A stretch of DNA of 64,000 bases from assembly GCF_037023725.1 (NCBI RefSeq), contig NZ_CP146077.1:4191001-4255000 (forward strand). Direction: 5' to 3'. This document shows, piece by piece, positions 1-8,805 of the stretch (positions are counted from its first letter, which is position 1; every line of letters starts with the position of its first letter). Both the position numbers and the translations under genes were made by a program. The notes below the pieces were generated by a model. It was not told the origin of the DNA. It ran no database searches and saw only the letters and a list, made by a program, of their open reading frames with translations. The DNA is from Pseudomonas bubulae. GTDB lineage: Bacteria; Pseudomonadota; Gammaproteobacteria; Pseudomonadales; Pseudomonadaceae.

Positions 1-4
1 TGTT

Positions 5-334
5 TCAGGGGTTGGCAGAAACATCCAGCATCGGCATCACACTGGCAAGCTGATTCACAAAACTGTCGGCATCCGTGTAAATCAGTACATGCCGAAACTG
101 CGAGTTGTCCTTGCGATATTCGACCTCATCCGCAATAACCTCACCTGCCATTTTCTGACTGATCAACAACACATCATATTCATTGGTGGGTGCTGCCTTC
201 AGGCTTACCAGCGCCTCGCCATGGTACAAAGGCGCGATCCGGTAATAGCCCAGAATATTAAGAGCCCTTTCTATTTTCAGAGCCTCGTTCGGGTCTGCAT
301 CGGCAATCAGTATTCGTAAAGATTTTGTTGGCAT
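5..334 (-). CDS. Degenerate receiver-like protein
   Basis: About 109 aa, last gene of the two-component cluster. The segment LRILIADADPNEALKIERAL resembles beta1/alpha1 of a response-regulator receiver, and YDVLLISQKMAGEV resembles beta3, but the phospho-acceptor Asp expected after LLI is Ser. There is no output domain. It is therefore probably a non-phosphorylatable receiver fold or connector. I chose the ATG at 334 because GAGG lies about 5 nt upstream; an in-frame ATG at 352 overlaps the kinase stop and is also possible. Either way it is translationally linked to the kinase gene just upstream. Function is inferred only from fold and neighbours. Confidence 0.6.
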   Translation of the reverse strand: MPTKSLRILIADADPNEALKIERALNILGYYRIAPLYHGEALVSLKAAPTNEYDVLLISQKMAGEVIADEVEYRKDNSQFRHVLIYTDADSFVNQLASVMPMLDVSANP

Positions 335-344
335 TGCAGCCTCG

Positions 345-3300
345 TCATCCATGTGATTGATTAGCTTGAGCATAATGTTCAAGTTCGTCAGCCAACTGCT
401 CCATACTGCTGTGAAGTGCATCGACCGCGACGGTGAGTTCTTCTGATTTTCCGGACTGGCAAACCGCTTCCAGTTGTTCGCAACACTCAATCAGCTTCCT
501 GGCCTGAATAAGTCTGCCCCCTCCTTTGATGCCATGGGCCAGGGCAGCCAGGCCTGCGTAATCATCTTTCAAAAAGAGTTCGATCAGGGCAGTGAGATCG
601 AGACGATTTCTTGTAGAAAGCTCTGCAAGAAGTGTATGAATCATCTGCTCATCACCCTGACTCAACTGTTTAAGATACGTCAGATCAATCTTATCGCCTT
701 GATCAGATTCATCGGCATCGGTATATATCAGGTTCTGCGCCTGACCAGTTGCCAGGCAGGCGCTCAAGTCTTTCAGGCTGATGGGCTTGAACAGGCATTG
801 ATCCATTCCCGCATCGAGACAACGCTCAACTTCGCCGGGCTGTGCGTTCGCAGTAAAACCAAAAATCTGGCAAGGGGCCTTTCCCAGCTGCGCCTCTTCG
901 GCTCGTATTGCCTGGGCCAACTGATAGCCATTGATGACCGGCATCGAGCAATCAGTAATTACCAGGTCGAAAGCCCCCTGCCGCCACGCCTTGAGGCCCA
1001 GCTCGCCATTCTCGGCGTCTGACACACGGTGCCCCAGATAGCTGAGTTGCTGGGCCAGCAGCATCCGGTTAGCCGGATAATCATCCACGACCAGAATGTT
1101 CAGCGACCGGGTAATGGCCGGGGCTTGCTCGAGGGCGTCTGCAGCTTGCTCTTCATGTTCAAGCAGAGGCACTACCATCATGATCTCAACTTGGGTGCCC
1201 AGCCCCTCAACACTGCTGAGGTGCAACTGACCTCCCATCATTTCGCAGAGCTCACGGCAAATCACCAGGCCCAGGCCTGAGCCCTGACGCGCAGATTGCG
1301 TGTTGTTACTGGACTGAACAAAAGGGTTGAACAGCAGGTTCTGGTCTTCCTCAGAAATACCCACACCGGTGTCCTTCACGCGCAAACAGATCGCTGTATG
1401 CTGCGCATCTGCAGCCAGCCCCAATGTCAATATCAGCCGGACCTCCCCCGTGTCCGTGAACTTGATGGCATTACTCAGCAAATTGGAAACGATTTGCTTG
1501 AAGCGTATCGGATCAATCAGCACATCCACATCCGCTGCCGGGCTCGATTCACAGACCAGGCTCAATTGCTTCTGCCGCGCCAGCCCATCAAACATTCGTG
1601 CCACGGCTTCTACCAGCGACTTGATATTTGAGCGTTTGGGGTGCAATGAAAGATGACCGGACTCAATGCGCGCGATATCCAGAATATCGCCAATCAAATC
1701 GAGCAACTCGTGGGCCGAGACTGAGGCCACTTCGATTGCGAAACGATCAATAACGCCTTGGTCGGCCTTTTTCATGGCCAATTCGAGCATGCCAATGACC
1801 GCATTCATGGGGGTGCGGATCTCATGACTCATGGTTGCGAGAAAGGTGGTCTTTGCCCGGTTTGCCGCATCGGCACTTTGCTTGGCAGCATTCAACTCAT
1901 TCACCAGCTGCTGGCGCCTGCCTATGACTCTCTGCAAATAGGTAATCCATACAATGGCAACCAATAGCAACGCCGCGGCAATGGCAAACCCTCTTACAAT
2001 CGCAGGACGGTTGCGCAGCCAGTAGCTCTCAACCTCTGGTGTGTCAGTGAACCAACGACCGGTCAGCTCACTCAAGTCTCCTGGAGTGATATTGAGCAAG
2101 GCCTTGTCCAGAATGGCGCTTAACTGCTGATCATTGCCGGCAGTGGCAAAACCGATCTGCTCGGGTTGAGTACCTACGGTGCTGGTGATTTTCAGCTGAT
2201 TGTCAAAGCGTCGCGAAACCAGATAACGCGCATTGACCAACACGCTGATCGCGGCATCAGCGCTTCCCTCTGCCACCATGGCCAGGGCCGCAGGCGGGTT
2301 GTCTGCTTCCTGAATCTGAACCTGCGGATAGTTCTGCGCAATAAAGTCGCGCAGTACATTGCCGCGAACCATCACGACACGCCCGCCAGCCATTTCATCC
2401 AGGGTTTGAGGTCCCTCTGAGCCGATACGGGAAATAAGCACAAAAGGGGTTGTGAGGTAGGGCCGGGTAAAGCTCAGTTGATTTTCTCGGGCGGTACTGC
2501 TCGTGATAGCCCCCAACACATCTGCCTTGCCCGACTTGACCAGTTCAATCCCCTGCGCCAGCGTATACACACGCACTGCCTCGAAATTAAGCCCTGTGCG
2601 TGTACTGATGCTGGATAAAAGATCGGCAATCAAGCCTTTGAACCTGCCTTGCTCATCAAAAAAGGACAGTGGCTGGAACGCATCATAAATTGCCACTTTT
2701 AACCGCGGATGCTCAGCTATCCAGCGCTGCTCGCTGGCTGCAGGGGTAAACTGCCATGGGGCATACGTTTTTGGCCCGTCGAAGCTCCAGCGGCGCAGAA
2801 TTGTCATGCGGTCACTGGCTGGGATCGCCGCCAGCGCTGTATTGACGATACGCAGTAACCCCGGATTTTTACGATTCACCGCAAAGGCGAAGGGGTTGTC
2901 TTCCAGTCGCGAGAAATCGGCCAATTGCACATTGTTCAGGTAGTTCTTGTGAATCAGGTAACTGGCACTAATAAAATCCCCAAGATATACATCCGCTTGG
3001 CCAAACGCCACGGCGCCAATGGCCGTCAGGGTTGACGGATACAACTGCAAGCTAGCTTTGGGGTAGAAGTCCTGGACCTTCTGCGGCGGCAGGTAGTGAT
3101 CGAGCATGGCCACACGCAGCCCCGCCAGATCAACTGGCGGACGCTCCTGGTTACTGCTGCGGGTCACCAGAGAAGGCGAATCGTCTGCGTACGCACGGCT
3201 TAACACCAGCTCAGGATATTGCGCTTCGAAACCATTGGAACTGCTCAACAAATCCAGCTCACCACCCTTGAGCGCTTCTATCGCCTGCGGCCTTGAAGGG

Positions 3301-3611
3301 TAACGCTTGACCACAATGTCAGTGCGTAGCAACTGCGACAGCAGTTGCGCGTAGTCGGCCGTCAACCCTTCAAAGTCCTGACCGTTTACCGTCATTTCAA
3401 AAGGACCGTAGTCAGGTGCGGAGATACCCAGACGCAAAGGTCCGTGTTGCTTGAGCCACTGCCTGTCTGATGGTTCAAGTGCCACGCTGTACGCCTCGAC
3501 ATTGGAGCGCCCCATCAATTGCAAGGTCTGTACTTTTGGGTCAGCGGCTGCAACGGGCTGTCCAAGAACCAGGAGCAGCCCTGCAAGCCCCAGACATTGA
3601 AGGATGTTCAA
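345..3611 (-). CDS. BvgS/EvgS-like hybrid sensor histidine kinase
   Basis: 1088 aa membrane phosphorelay kinase. Order seen: signal peptide (about 1-22), two tandem periplasmic SBP_bac_3/Venus-flytrap domains (about 55-280 and 300-525), one transmembrane helix (about 536-558), HisKA with FLATMSHEIRTPMN (His near 595), HATPase with GSGLGLVICRELCEMMGG (near 775), receiver LNILVVDDY...LVITDCSMP (Asp near 885) and a C-terminal HPt with AHGIKGGG (His near 1025). All four phospho-transfer residues are present, so the kinase looks intact. The linker after the membrane helix is short, without a clear PAS domain, unlike BvgS. It directly follows the split response-regulator gene, its expected partner. 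The periplasmic ligand cannot be told. Confidence 0.93.
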   Translation of the reverse strand: MNILQCLGLAGLLLVLGQPVAAADPKVQTLQLMGRSNVEAYSVALEPSDRQWLKQHGPLRLGISAPDYGPFEMTVNGQDFEGLTADYAQLLSQLLRTDIVVKRYPSRPQAIEALKGGELDLLSSSNGFEAQYPELVLSRAYADDSPSLVTRSSNQERPPVDLAGLRVAMLDHYLPPQKVQDFYPKASLQLYPSTLTAIGAVAFGQADVYLGDFISASYLIHKNYLNNVQLADFSRLEDNPFAFAVNRKNPGLLRIVNTALAAIPASDRMTILRRWSFDGPKTYAPWQFTPAASEQRWIAEHPRLKVAIYDAFQPLSFFDEQGRFKGLIADLLSSISTRTGLNFEAVRVYTLAQGIELVKSGKADVLGAITSSTARENQLSFTRPYLTTPFVLISRIGSEGPQTLDEMAGGRVVMVRGNVLRDFIAQNYPQVQIQEADNPPAALAMVAEGSADAAISVLVNARYLVSRRFDNQLKITSTVGTQPEQIGFATAGNDQQLSAILDKALLNITPGDLSELTGRWFTDTPEVESYWLRNRPAIVRGFAIAAALLLVAIVWITYLQRVIGRRQQLVNELNAAKQSADAANRAKTTFLATMSHEIRTPMNAVIGMLELAMKKADQGVIDRFAIEVASVSAHELLDLIGDILDIARIESGHLSLHPKRSNIKSLVEAVARMFDGLARQKQLSLVCESSPAADVDVLIDPIRFKQIVSNLLSNAIKFTDTGEVRLILTLGLAADAQHTAICLRVKDTGVGISEEDQNLLFNPFVQSSNNTQSARQGSGLGLVICRELCEMMGGQLHLSSVEGLGTQVEIMMVVPLLEHEEQAADALEQAPAITRSLNILVVDDYPANRMLLAQQLSYLGHRVSDAENGELGLKAWRQGAFDLVITDCSMPVINGYQLAQAIRAEEAQLGKAPCQIFGFTANAQPGEVERCLDAGMDQCLFKPISLKDLSACLATGQAQNLIYTDADESDQGDKIDLTYLKQLSQGDEQMIHTLLAELSTRNRLDLTALIELFLKDDYAGLAALAHGIKGGGRLIQARKLIECCEQLEAVCQSGKSEELTVAVDALHSSMEQLADELEHYAQANQSHG

Positions 3612-3911
3612 TTAAATCAAATCATTGCGCTTGGCAAATTCAGCCAAGTAGACGACCGATTTTATATTCAACTTTTCGATCAGGCGCGCCTTGTAAGTAC
3701 TGATGGTTTTGCTGCTAAGAATCATATCTTCAGCAATCTTCTTATTACTCAGGCCCCGGGCAAGCTGTTGCAGTATGTACAATTCTCGCGCCGACAAATT
3801 CTGTATCAATTCTATGTCGCTCATACTTGTATCACTGTTTCGCACTGAGCTGGCCGCCAAAAATGGAAAAAAGGTATAGCCGTCCATCCTGAATTCAACA
3901 CATAAGTGCAA
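3612..3911 (-). CDS. HTH-only fragment of the split response regulator
   Basis: 99-codon ORF holding only the LuxR-type DNA-binding domain of the interrupted regulator. Its first codon is a TTG inside the insertion element (3909-3911), preceded by AGGGGTG at good spacing; an internal ATG at 3887 is an alternative that uses only chromosomal sequence. It lies on the same strand as the transposase and overlaps its last codons by 17 nt in another frame, so translational coupling is conceivable. Whether it is expressed is unknown. A receiver-free helix-turn-helix could be constitutively active or dominant negative; that is inference. Confidence 0.5.
   Translation of the reverse strand: MHLCVEFRMDGYTFFPFLAASSVRNSDTSMSDIELIQNLSARELYILQQLARGLSNKKIAEDMILSSKTISTYKARLIEKLNIKSVVYLAEFAKRNDLI
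3890..3897. repeat. Target duplication, left copy
   Basis: TGAATTCA directly abuts the left end of the IS30 element and recurs at 4944-4951 beyond the right end. The 8 bp are themselves palindromic and sit in a longer palindrome, CCTGAATTCAGG, of the reconstructed empty site. The stop codon of the transposase ORF (3895-3897) falls within this copy. Confidence 0.75.
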
Positions 3912-4857
3912 CGCTCACCCCTGTATGCACTTCGTACGGCGTCTTCCAGCCCAAGCGCTTGCGCGGGCGTAGATTGATCCTCGCTACTGTCCGATTGACG
4001 GCTTCGACGGTCAGCTTGCTGAAGTCGCTGCCCTTGGGGAAATACTGGCGGAGCAGACCGTTGGTGTTTTCATTGGTGCCACGTTGCCAGGATGAATAGG
4101 GGTCTGCAAAAAAGACCTGGCACTGGCTCCGTAGCGCGATGCGTTCATGCCCGGCAAACTCCCTTCCGTTATCCAGCGTCAGCGTGTGAGCGGCATGGCC
4201 CTGAAGCATCAGATTGATCGCCCGCGTTACCTGCCGGCGCGTTCTGCGCTTGACCGGATAGGCGCTCAGATAGCCGCTTTTGCGATCAACCAGGGTCACC
4301 AGGTTACCGCCCAGTCCATGTACCGTATCGCCCTCCCAGTCCCCCAGGCGCTCGCGGCTTTCGACCTCGGCTGGGCGTTCACTGATTGACACGCGATTAC
4401 GCAGCTGCCCGCGCCGATCGTGGCTTCCATAGCGTTTCCGGTAGCGCTTTCGGCGATGTCGCAGATAGGTATAAAGCTCACCACCGGCGCGCTGTTCGGC
4501 GGCAATGAACCGATAAATCCACTCATGGCTGACCGCCCGGCTTGGCTGCTCCTGCTTCAACCGCTGGGCGATCTGCTCCGGACTCATGCCATGCTTGAGC
4601 CACACCGGGAGATGATGGCTGAGCCATGTCGCCGGCTTGCAAAACTTGCGCGCACCCGCTCGACGAGCATCACTTTCATGGGCCGCAGAAACAGCCTTGT
4701 AGATATTCTGGGTGCTGTTGCGGCGAACCTCGCGACTGATCGTCGAGGGATGCACGCCGACCCGCTTTGCAATGCTCGCCTGGCTCTCTGCGGCGCTCAA
4801 GCCAGCCTCAATCTGGTAACGTTGTCCCTGAGTCAGCTGCCGGTAATGCGTAGTCAT
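3895..4857 (-). CDS. IS30-family DDE transposase
   Basis: 320 aa from the ATG at 4857 (MTTHYRQLTQGQRYQIEAG); the frame is open 23 codons further upstream, but this start matches the usual IS30 N-terminus. An N-terminal helix-turn-helix (ASIAKRVGVHPSTISREVRRN) is followed by the rve/DDE integrase core: first Asp in GDWEGDTVHG, second Asp in LTLDNGREF, Glu in RGTNENTNGLLRQYFPKG. The conserved IS30 C-terminal stretch RINLRPRKRLGWKTPYEVH is present. No frameshift or stop is seen, so the enzyme should be functional. The stop codon is supplied by the flanking target sequence. Confidence 0.95.
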   Translation of the reverse strand: MTTHYRQLTQGQRYQIEAGLSAAESQASIAKRVGVHPSTISREVRRNSTQNIYKAVSAAHESDARRAGARKFCKPATWLSHHLPVWLKHGMSPEQIAQRLKQEQPSRAVSHEWIYRFIAAEQRAGGELYTYLRHRRKRYRKRYGSHDRRGQLRNRVSISERPAEVESRERLGDWEGDTVHGLGGNLVTLVDRKSGYLSAYPVKRRTRRQVTRAINLMLQGHAAHTLTLDNGREFAGHERIALRSQCQVFFADPYSSWQRGTNENTNGLLRQYFPKGSDFSKLTVEAVNRTVARINLRPRKRLGWKTPYEVHTGVSVALMC

Positions 4858-4943
4858 CTGCGCTTGAATCCTTCGGTGTGAGAGCCTGGATTCTACCGGT
4901 GGCTGGCTCTCTGCCTCTCGTTTCAAGCGTTGCGCTTATTCTA
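3898..4943 (-). mobile_element. IS30-family insertion sequence
   Basis: About 1046 bp element, a normal size for IS30. It carries one transposase gene. Imperfect terminal inverted repeats are visible: left end reads ACACATAAGTGCAACGCT, right end on the other strand TAGAATAAGCGCAACGCT (13 of 18 match, best in ATAAGYGCAACGCT). It is flanked by TGAATTCA direct repeats. IS30 elements usually duplicate 2-3 bp, so the 8-bp copy is longer than typical, and part may reflect symmetry of the target rather than duplication. The insertion point lies between the receiver and helix-turn-helix of the response-regulator gene. Both ends look complete, so the element may still be mobile. Confidence 0.9.
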
Positions 4944-4951
4944 TGAATTCA
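4944..4951. repeat. Target duplication, right copy
   Basis: Second copy of TGAATTCA, matching 3890-3897, at the right boundary of the IS30 element. Joining the two copies restores the response-regulator reading frame. Confidence 0.75.
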
Positions 4952-5304
4952 GGCATGATTACTTTTACCGCTCTCATCAACTCAGTGAGATCCTGGCCTT
5001 TGGTAATAAAACCTGCCGCCCCTGCTTTCATGCTCCGCTGCGAATAAAACAGGGGGGATTGGGACGTGACCACCAAAATGCGACTTTTAACCTCCGAAGC
5101 CCTGATTCTGTTGATCACCTCCAGACCATCCAGGCCTGGCATGGTGATATCAAGGATGATCAAGTCAACATTATGCTTGCGAGCCAATTGAACAGCATCG
5201 GCGCCATTGTCTGCTTCAGCCACGACTTCATGACCATCACTCTCCAGCAACAACTTCATCGCCGATCGAATAAGTGGATGATCATCAGCAATCAACACTC
5301 TCAT

Positions 5305-5695
5305 ACATTTAACCCTCTAGTAGTAAGCCGGGCATCAGCGTATGTCAGGCGTGAATGTATCGTTTTGAATAGGTTCAATTGGTTATTCTCAAAAAAACAA
5401 CCGAATGAGTGATACTGAAATTATAGGATAAATCCTGCAATCAGCGTCCACCATTGCGACAATATTCGCGCATAACACACATAGCCCGTTCGCAATCGCG
5501 CCGCGCATAATCACTAATCGAATACGATTTACGAGAAGGGAAATAGCTACACGTCATGTGCGAATTTTCTTAATCTTCCAAATGGTTGTGGGTAAATCAC
5601 TGCAGTCTGTTGATCCATCACACCGGCCCTTTAAGACCAGGGCCCACGCAAAGACAAAAGACTGCAGTTTTTCGGCCAACTGCCCCGGCCAGGCC
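5305..5695. other. Intergenic region upstream of the split regulator
   Basis: 391 bp without a convincing gene. It is AT-rich near 5380-5440 and must hold the promoter of the regulator-kinase operon (minus strand). The Shine-Dalgarno AGAGGG lies just beyond the ATG at 5304. The end next to the ATPase gene has only a short GGCCCT/AGGGCC hairpin (5627-5646) without a T-run, so I do not call a terminator. Confidence 0.5.
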
Positions 5696-8458
5696 TTATT
5701 GCCAGCCAAACCTGCGAATATAAAAGCTTTTCACGGCCTGGGTCAGCGCCATGTAAGCCAGTAAAATCACGGGCAAGAACACAAAGTACAGCGGCGGCAG
5801 CGCCTGCAATTTGAAGTAGCCCGCCAGTGGCCCCATCGGCAGGAAGATGCCCACTGCCATGATCACCCCTGTCATCACCATCAGCGGCATCGCTGCGCGG
5901 CTCTGCAGAAACGGGATTTTAGGCGTGCGAATCATGTGCACGATCAGGGTTTGAGTCAGCAACCCGACCACGAACCAGCCCGACTGGAAAAGGGTCTGGT
6001 GTTCAGGTGTGTTGGCCTTGAACACGTACCACATCAAGCCAAACGTCAGGATGTCGAAAATCGAACTGATCGGCCCAAAAAACAGCATGAAACGGCCTAC
6101 ATCCGCAGGCTGCCAGCGCTGTGGCTTTTTCAGCATTTCCTCATCGACGTTATCGAACGGGATGGCAATTTGTGACACGTCATACAGCAAGTTCTGAACC
6201 AGCAAATGCATTGGCAACATCGGCAAAAAAGGAATGAATGCACTGGCCACCAGCACCGAGAACACATTGCCGAAGTTCGAACTGGCTGTCATTTTGATGT
6301 ACTTGAGCATATTGGCGAAGGTTCTACGCCCTTCCAGCACGCCCTCCTCCAGCACCATCAGGCTTTTCTCCAGCAGGATGATGTCAGCTGCTTCCTTGGC
6401 AATATCCACGGCACTGTCCACCGATATGCCGATATCCGCCGTGCGCAGTGCCGGAGCGTCGTTGATGCCATCACCCATAAAACCCACAACATGGCCATTA
6501 GCCTTGAGTAAACGCACGATGCGTTCCTTGTGCGTGGGTGTCAGTTTGGCAAATACGTTGGTGGTCTCCACAGCCACGGCCAGTTGGGCATCCGTCATCC
6601 GTTCAATATCATTGCCCATCAGCAAGCCTTGCTGCTCCAGGCCCACCTCACGACAGATCTTGGCCGTAACCAGCTCGTTGTCACCTGTCAGAACCTTTAC
6701 CGCTACCCCGTGCTCGGCCAGGGCTTTAAGCGCCGGTGCGGTGCTCTCCTTGGGCGGGTCGAGGAACGCCACATAGCCAATCAACGTCAACTCCTGCTCA
6801 TCACTCAGGCTGTAAGCGTCACGCCCATCAGCCATGGACCGCGCAGCCACGGCCACAACGCGCAAGCCCTCTTCGTTGAATGCCGCAGTCACTTGGCGAA
6901 TGCGCACCAAGAGTTCATCGCCAAGAGTTTCTTCCTTCTCCCCATGACGAACTGTCTTACATACGGAGAGTACTTCCTCGACAGCTCCCTTACAGATCAG
7001 CAAGTGCGGCCGGTCCTGCTCGACCACTACCACCGACATGCGCCGACGGGTAAAGTCGAACGGAATTTCATCGACCTTGCTGAAGGCCGTCCCCACGTTC
7101 AATTCGCGGTGGACCTCGACGTGCTCCAGTACTGCCACGTCCAGCAGATTTTTCAACCCGGTCTGGTAATAGCTGTTGAGGTAGGCCATTTCCAGTACGT
7201 CGTCAGACTCCTGCCCCCAGACATCCACATGCCGGGCCAGAAAAATCTTGTCCTGTGTCAGGGTCCCCGTTTTATCGGTGCACAGTACATCCATCGCACC
7301 AAAGTTCTGGATGGCATCCAGGCGTTTGACGATGACTTTTTTACGCGACAGGAAGACGGCTCCCTTGGCCAACGTCGAGGTCACAATCATTGGCAGCATT
7401 TCCGGAGTCAGCCCCACCGCAACGGAAAGTGCGAACAGCAAGGCTTCAGTCCAGTCGCCCTTGGTGAAGCCGTTGATAAACAGCACCAGCGGCGCCATCA
7501 CAAACATGAACCGGATCAGCAACCAGCTGACTTTGTTGACCCCGGCCTGGAATGAGGTCGCACCGCGCTCAGTGGTCCCGACGCGCTGCGCCAGAGCACC
7601 GAAATAGGTGTTATTACCGGTCGTCAGCACGACCGCAGTGGCGGCCCCGGACACCACGTTGGTGCCCATGAACAAAATAGTGTCCAGTTCCAGCGGGTTG
7701 CTGGTCTGGCTGTCGAGCTGACGCGCAAACTTTTCCACGGGCATGGATTCGCCCGTCATCGCGGCCTGGCTGACGAACAAATCCTTGGCGCTGAGCACCC
7801 GGCAATCTGCCGGGATCATGTCGCCAGCAGACAATACGATCAGATCGCCCGGCACCAACTGCTTGATCGGCAGCTCGATACGCTGCGCCCCCCTGATCTG
7901 GCGTGAGGCGCCGGAAAACTTGCCGAACACGGGCGAAGCGTCTGCACTGAAGTCGCGACGCATCACCGTCGCGGTGTTGCTCACCATGTCTTTGAGCGCA
8001 TCGGCGGCTTTGTTGGACTTGGCCTCTTGCCAAAAACGCAGCACGGTCGACAGCACCACCATGGTGCCGATCACCACCGCCGCCTGAATGTCATCAGTGG
8101 CCAGGGAAACTGCGGCCAGCAAGGTCAGCAGCAAGTTGAACGGGTTTTTGTAGCAATGCCACGCGTGTACCCAGGGGCTTAGCGGCTGCTCGTGTTCGAT
8201 CTCATTGAGGCCGTGGCGATCGCGCAGCACATCGACCTCGGCGTCGCTCAAACCGTCGGTGTGGGTGCCTAGGTTGTCGATCAGTACCGCGCTGTCACTG
8301 TTGGCCGCGACCACCAGCATCTGTGCCAGCGTGGGTGGTACTTCGCGGTTGACCGTGGTGTTGGTCAGGCTGTCGAGCAGGACCAGACGCCGGAAATGCC
8401 GGCCAATATGGCGAGTCCGCAAAAAGCCGGCGAAAAATTCTTTCAGGGAGAGTTTCAT
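5696..8458 (-). CDS. mgtA: Magnesium-translocating P-type ATPase
   Basis: 920 aa inner-membrane type IIIB P-ATPase that imports Mg2+ at the expense of ATP. Seen: N-terminal cation-ATPase domain, TGES motif (MTGESMPVEKF), the phosphorylation site CTDKTGTLTQD (Asp near residue 394), KGA nucleotide-binding motif, MGDGINDAPAL hinge, and C-terminal membrane helices. Length and sequence fit MgtA/MgtB. AGGAG sits 7 nt before the ATG. It is a single-gene unit here; the MgtC partner found beside MgtB in enterics is absent. Usually induced by low Mg2+; the 350-bp upstream region could hold a leader, but no known Mg2+ riboswitch is recognisable. Confidence 0.95.
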   Translation of the reverse strand: MKLSLKEFFAGFLRTRHIGRHFRRLVLLDSLTNTTVNREVPPTLAQMLVVAANSDSAVLIDNLGTHTDGLSDAEVDVLRDRHGLNEIEHEQPLSPWVHAWHCYKNPFNLLLTLLAAVSLATDDIQAAVVIGTMVVLSTVLRFWQEAKSNKAADALKDMVSNTATVMRRDFSADASPVFGKFSGASRQIRGAQRIELPIKQLVPGDLIVLSAGDMIPADCRVLSAKDLFVSQAAMTGESMPVEKFARQLDSQTSNPLELDTILFMGTNVVSGAATAVVLTTGNNTYFGALAQRVGTTERGATSFQAGVNKVSWLLIRFMFVMAPLVLFINGFTKGDWTEALLFALSVAVGLTPEMLPMIVTSTLAKGAVFLSRKKVIVKRLDAIQNFGAMDVLCTDKTGTLTQDKIFLARHVDVWGQESDDVLEMAYLNSYYQTGLKNLLDVAVLEHVEVHRELNVGTAFSKVDEIPFDFTRRRMSVVVVEQDRPHLLICKGAVEEVLSVCKTVRHGEKEETLGDELLVRIRQVTAAFNEEGLRVVAVAARSMADGRDAYSLSDEQELTLIGYVAFLDPPKESTAPALKALAEHGVAVKVLTGDNELVTAKICREVGLEQQGLLMGNDIERMTDAQLAVAVETTNVFAKLTPTHKERIVRLLKANGHVVGFMGDGINDAPALRTADIGISVDSAVDIAKEAADIILLEKSLMVLEEGVLEGRRTFANMLKYIKMTASSNFGNVFSVLVASAFIPFLPMLPMHLLVQNLLYDVSQIAIPFDNVDEEMLKKPQRWQPADVGRFMLFFGPISSIFDILTFGLMWYVFKANTPEHQTLFQSGWFVVGLLTQTLIVHMIRTPKIPFLQSRAAMPLMVMTGVIMAVGIFLPMGPLAGYFKLQALPPLYFVFLPVILLAYMALTQAVKSFYIRRFGWQ

Positions 8459-8805
8459 GGTGCTGCTCCTGCGCCGCCTGCGCTCACGCCATGCAGAGTA
8501 CCTGCGCAGCCGGCATTGATCTGAGGCCTTCGTTCATGGGGTCAAACTCGTGAGCGAGCCAAAAGGCACGCGCATGCAACGTGCTGCGACCTGCCACTGG
8601 AGGGGCGTAATCACATACGTTTCTGTGTCGATAAGTGGACTTGGGCAATCAGGCCAGAACAGCCCAACCAAGACGCCAACTGCTTATGCGCGACGTTTTC
8701 GAGATTAAACCTTGGTGGGGTTTGTGGTGTGCATATAAGAAAGTTCTTCAGGCGCAGTTCAGTTTCATCTCTGAAATGTCATGCAATCTGATTTTTTAGC
8801 GCCAC
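8459..8805. other. Long leader/promoter region of mgtA
   Basis: About 347 bp between mgtA and the sigma-factor gene, both on the minus strand. A 10-codon ORF (minus, 8484-8516, MPAAQVLCMA) precedes the mgtA start by 25 nt, with GAAGG about 10 nt upstream of its ATG; it could be a leader peptide, but this is weak. No clear riboswitch or terminator was recognised. Confidence 0.35.

Larger units (their letters stand above)
3612..5304 (-). pseudogene. EvgA/BvgA-like response regulator split by IS30
   Basis: Reading on the minus strand, 5304-4945 encodes a complete receiver (MRVLIADDHPLIRSAMKLLL, phospho-Asp in LIILDITMPGLDG, K in GFITKGQDL) that ends in VIMPEF; 3890-3612 continues RMDGYTFFPF and a LuxR/FixJ helix-turn-helix (LSARELYILQQLARGLSNKKIAED...SSKTISTYKARLIEKL). 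Removing the insertion and one copy of TGAATTCA restores a continuous reading frame through MPEFRMDGYTFFPF, typical of the EvgA/BvgA interdomain linker. AGAGGG precedes the ATG at 5304. The receiver fragment now runs four codons into the element and stops at 4936. The intact ancestor would have been the DNA-binding target of the adjacent BvgS-like kinase, so signalling through this pair is presumably broken. Confidence 0.88.
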
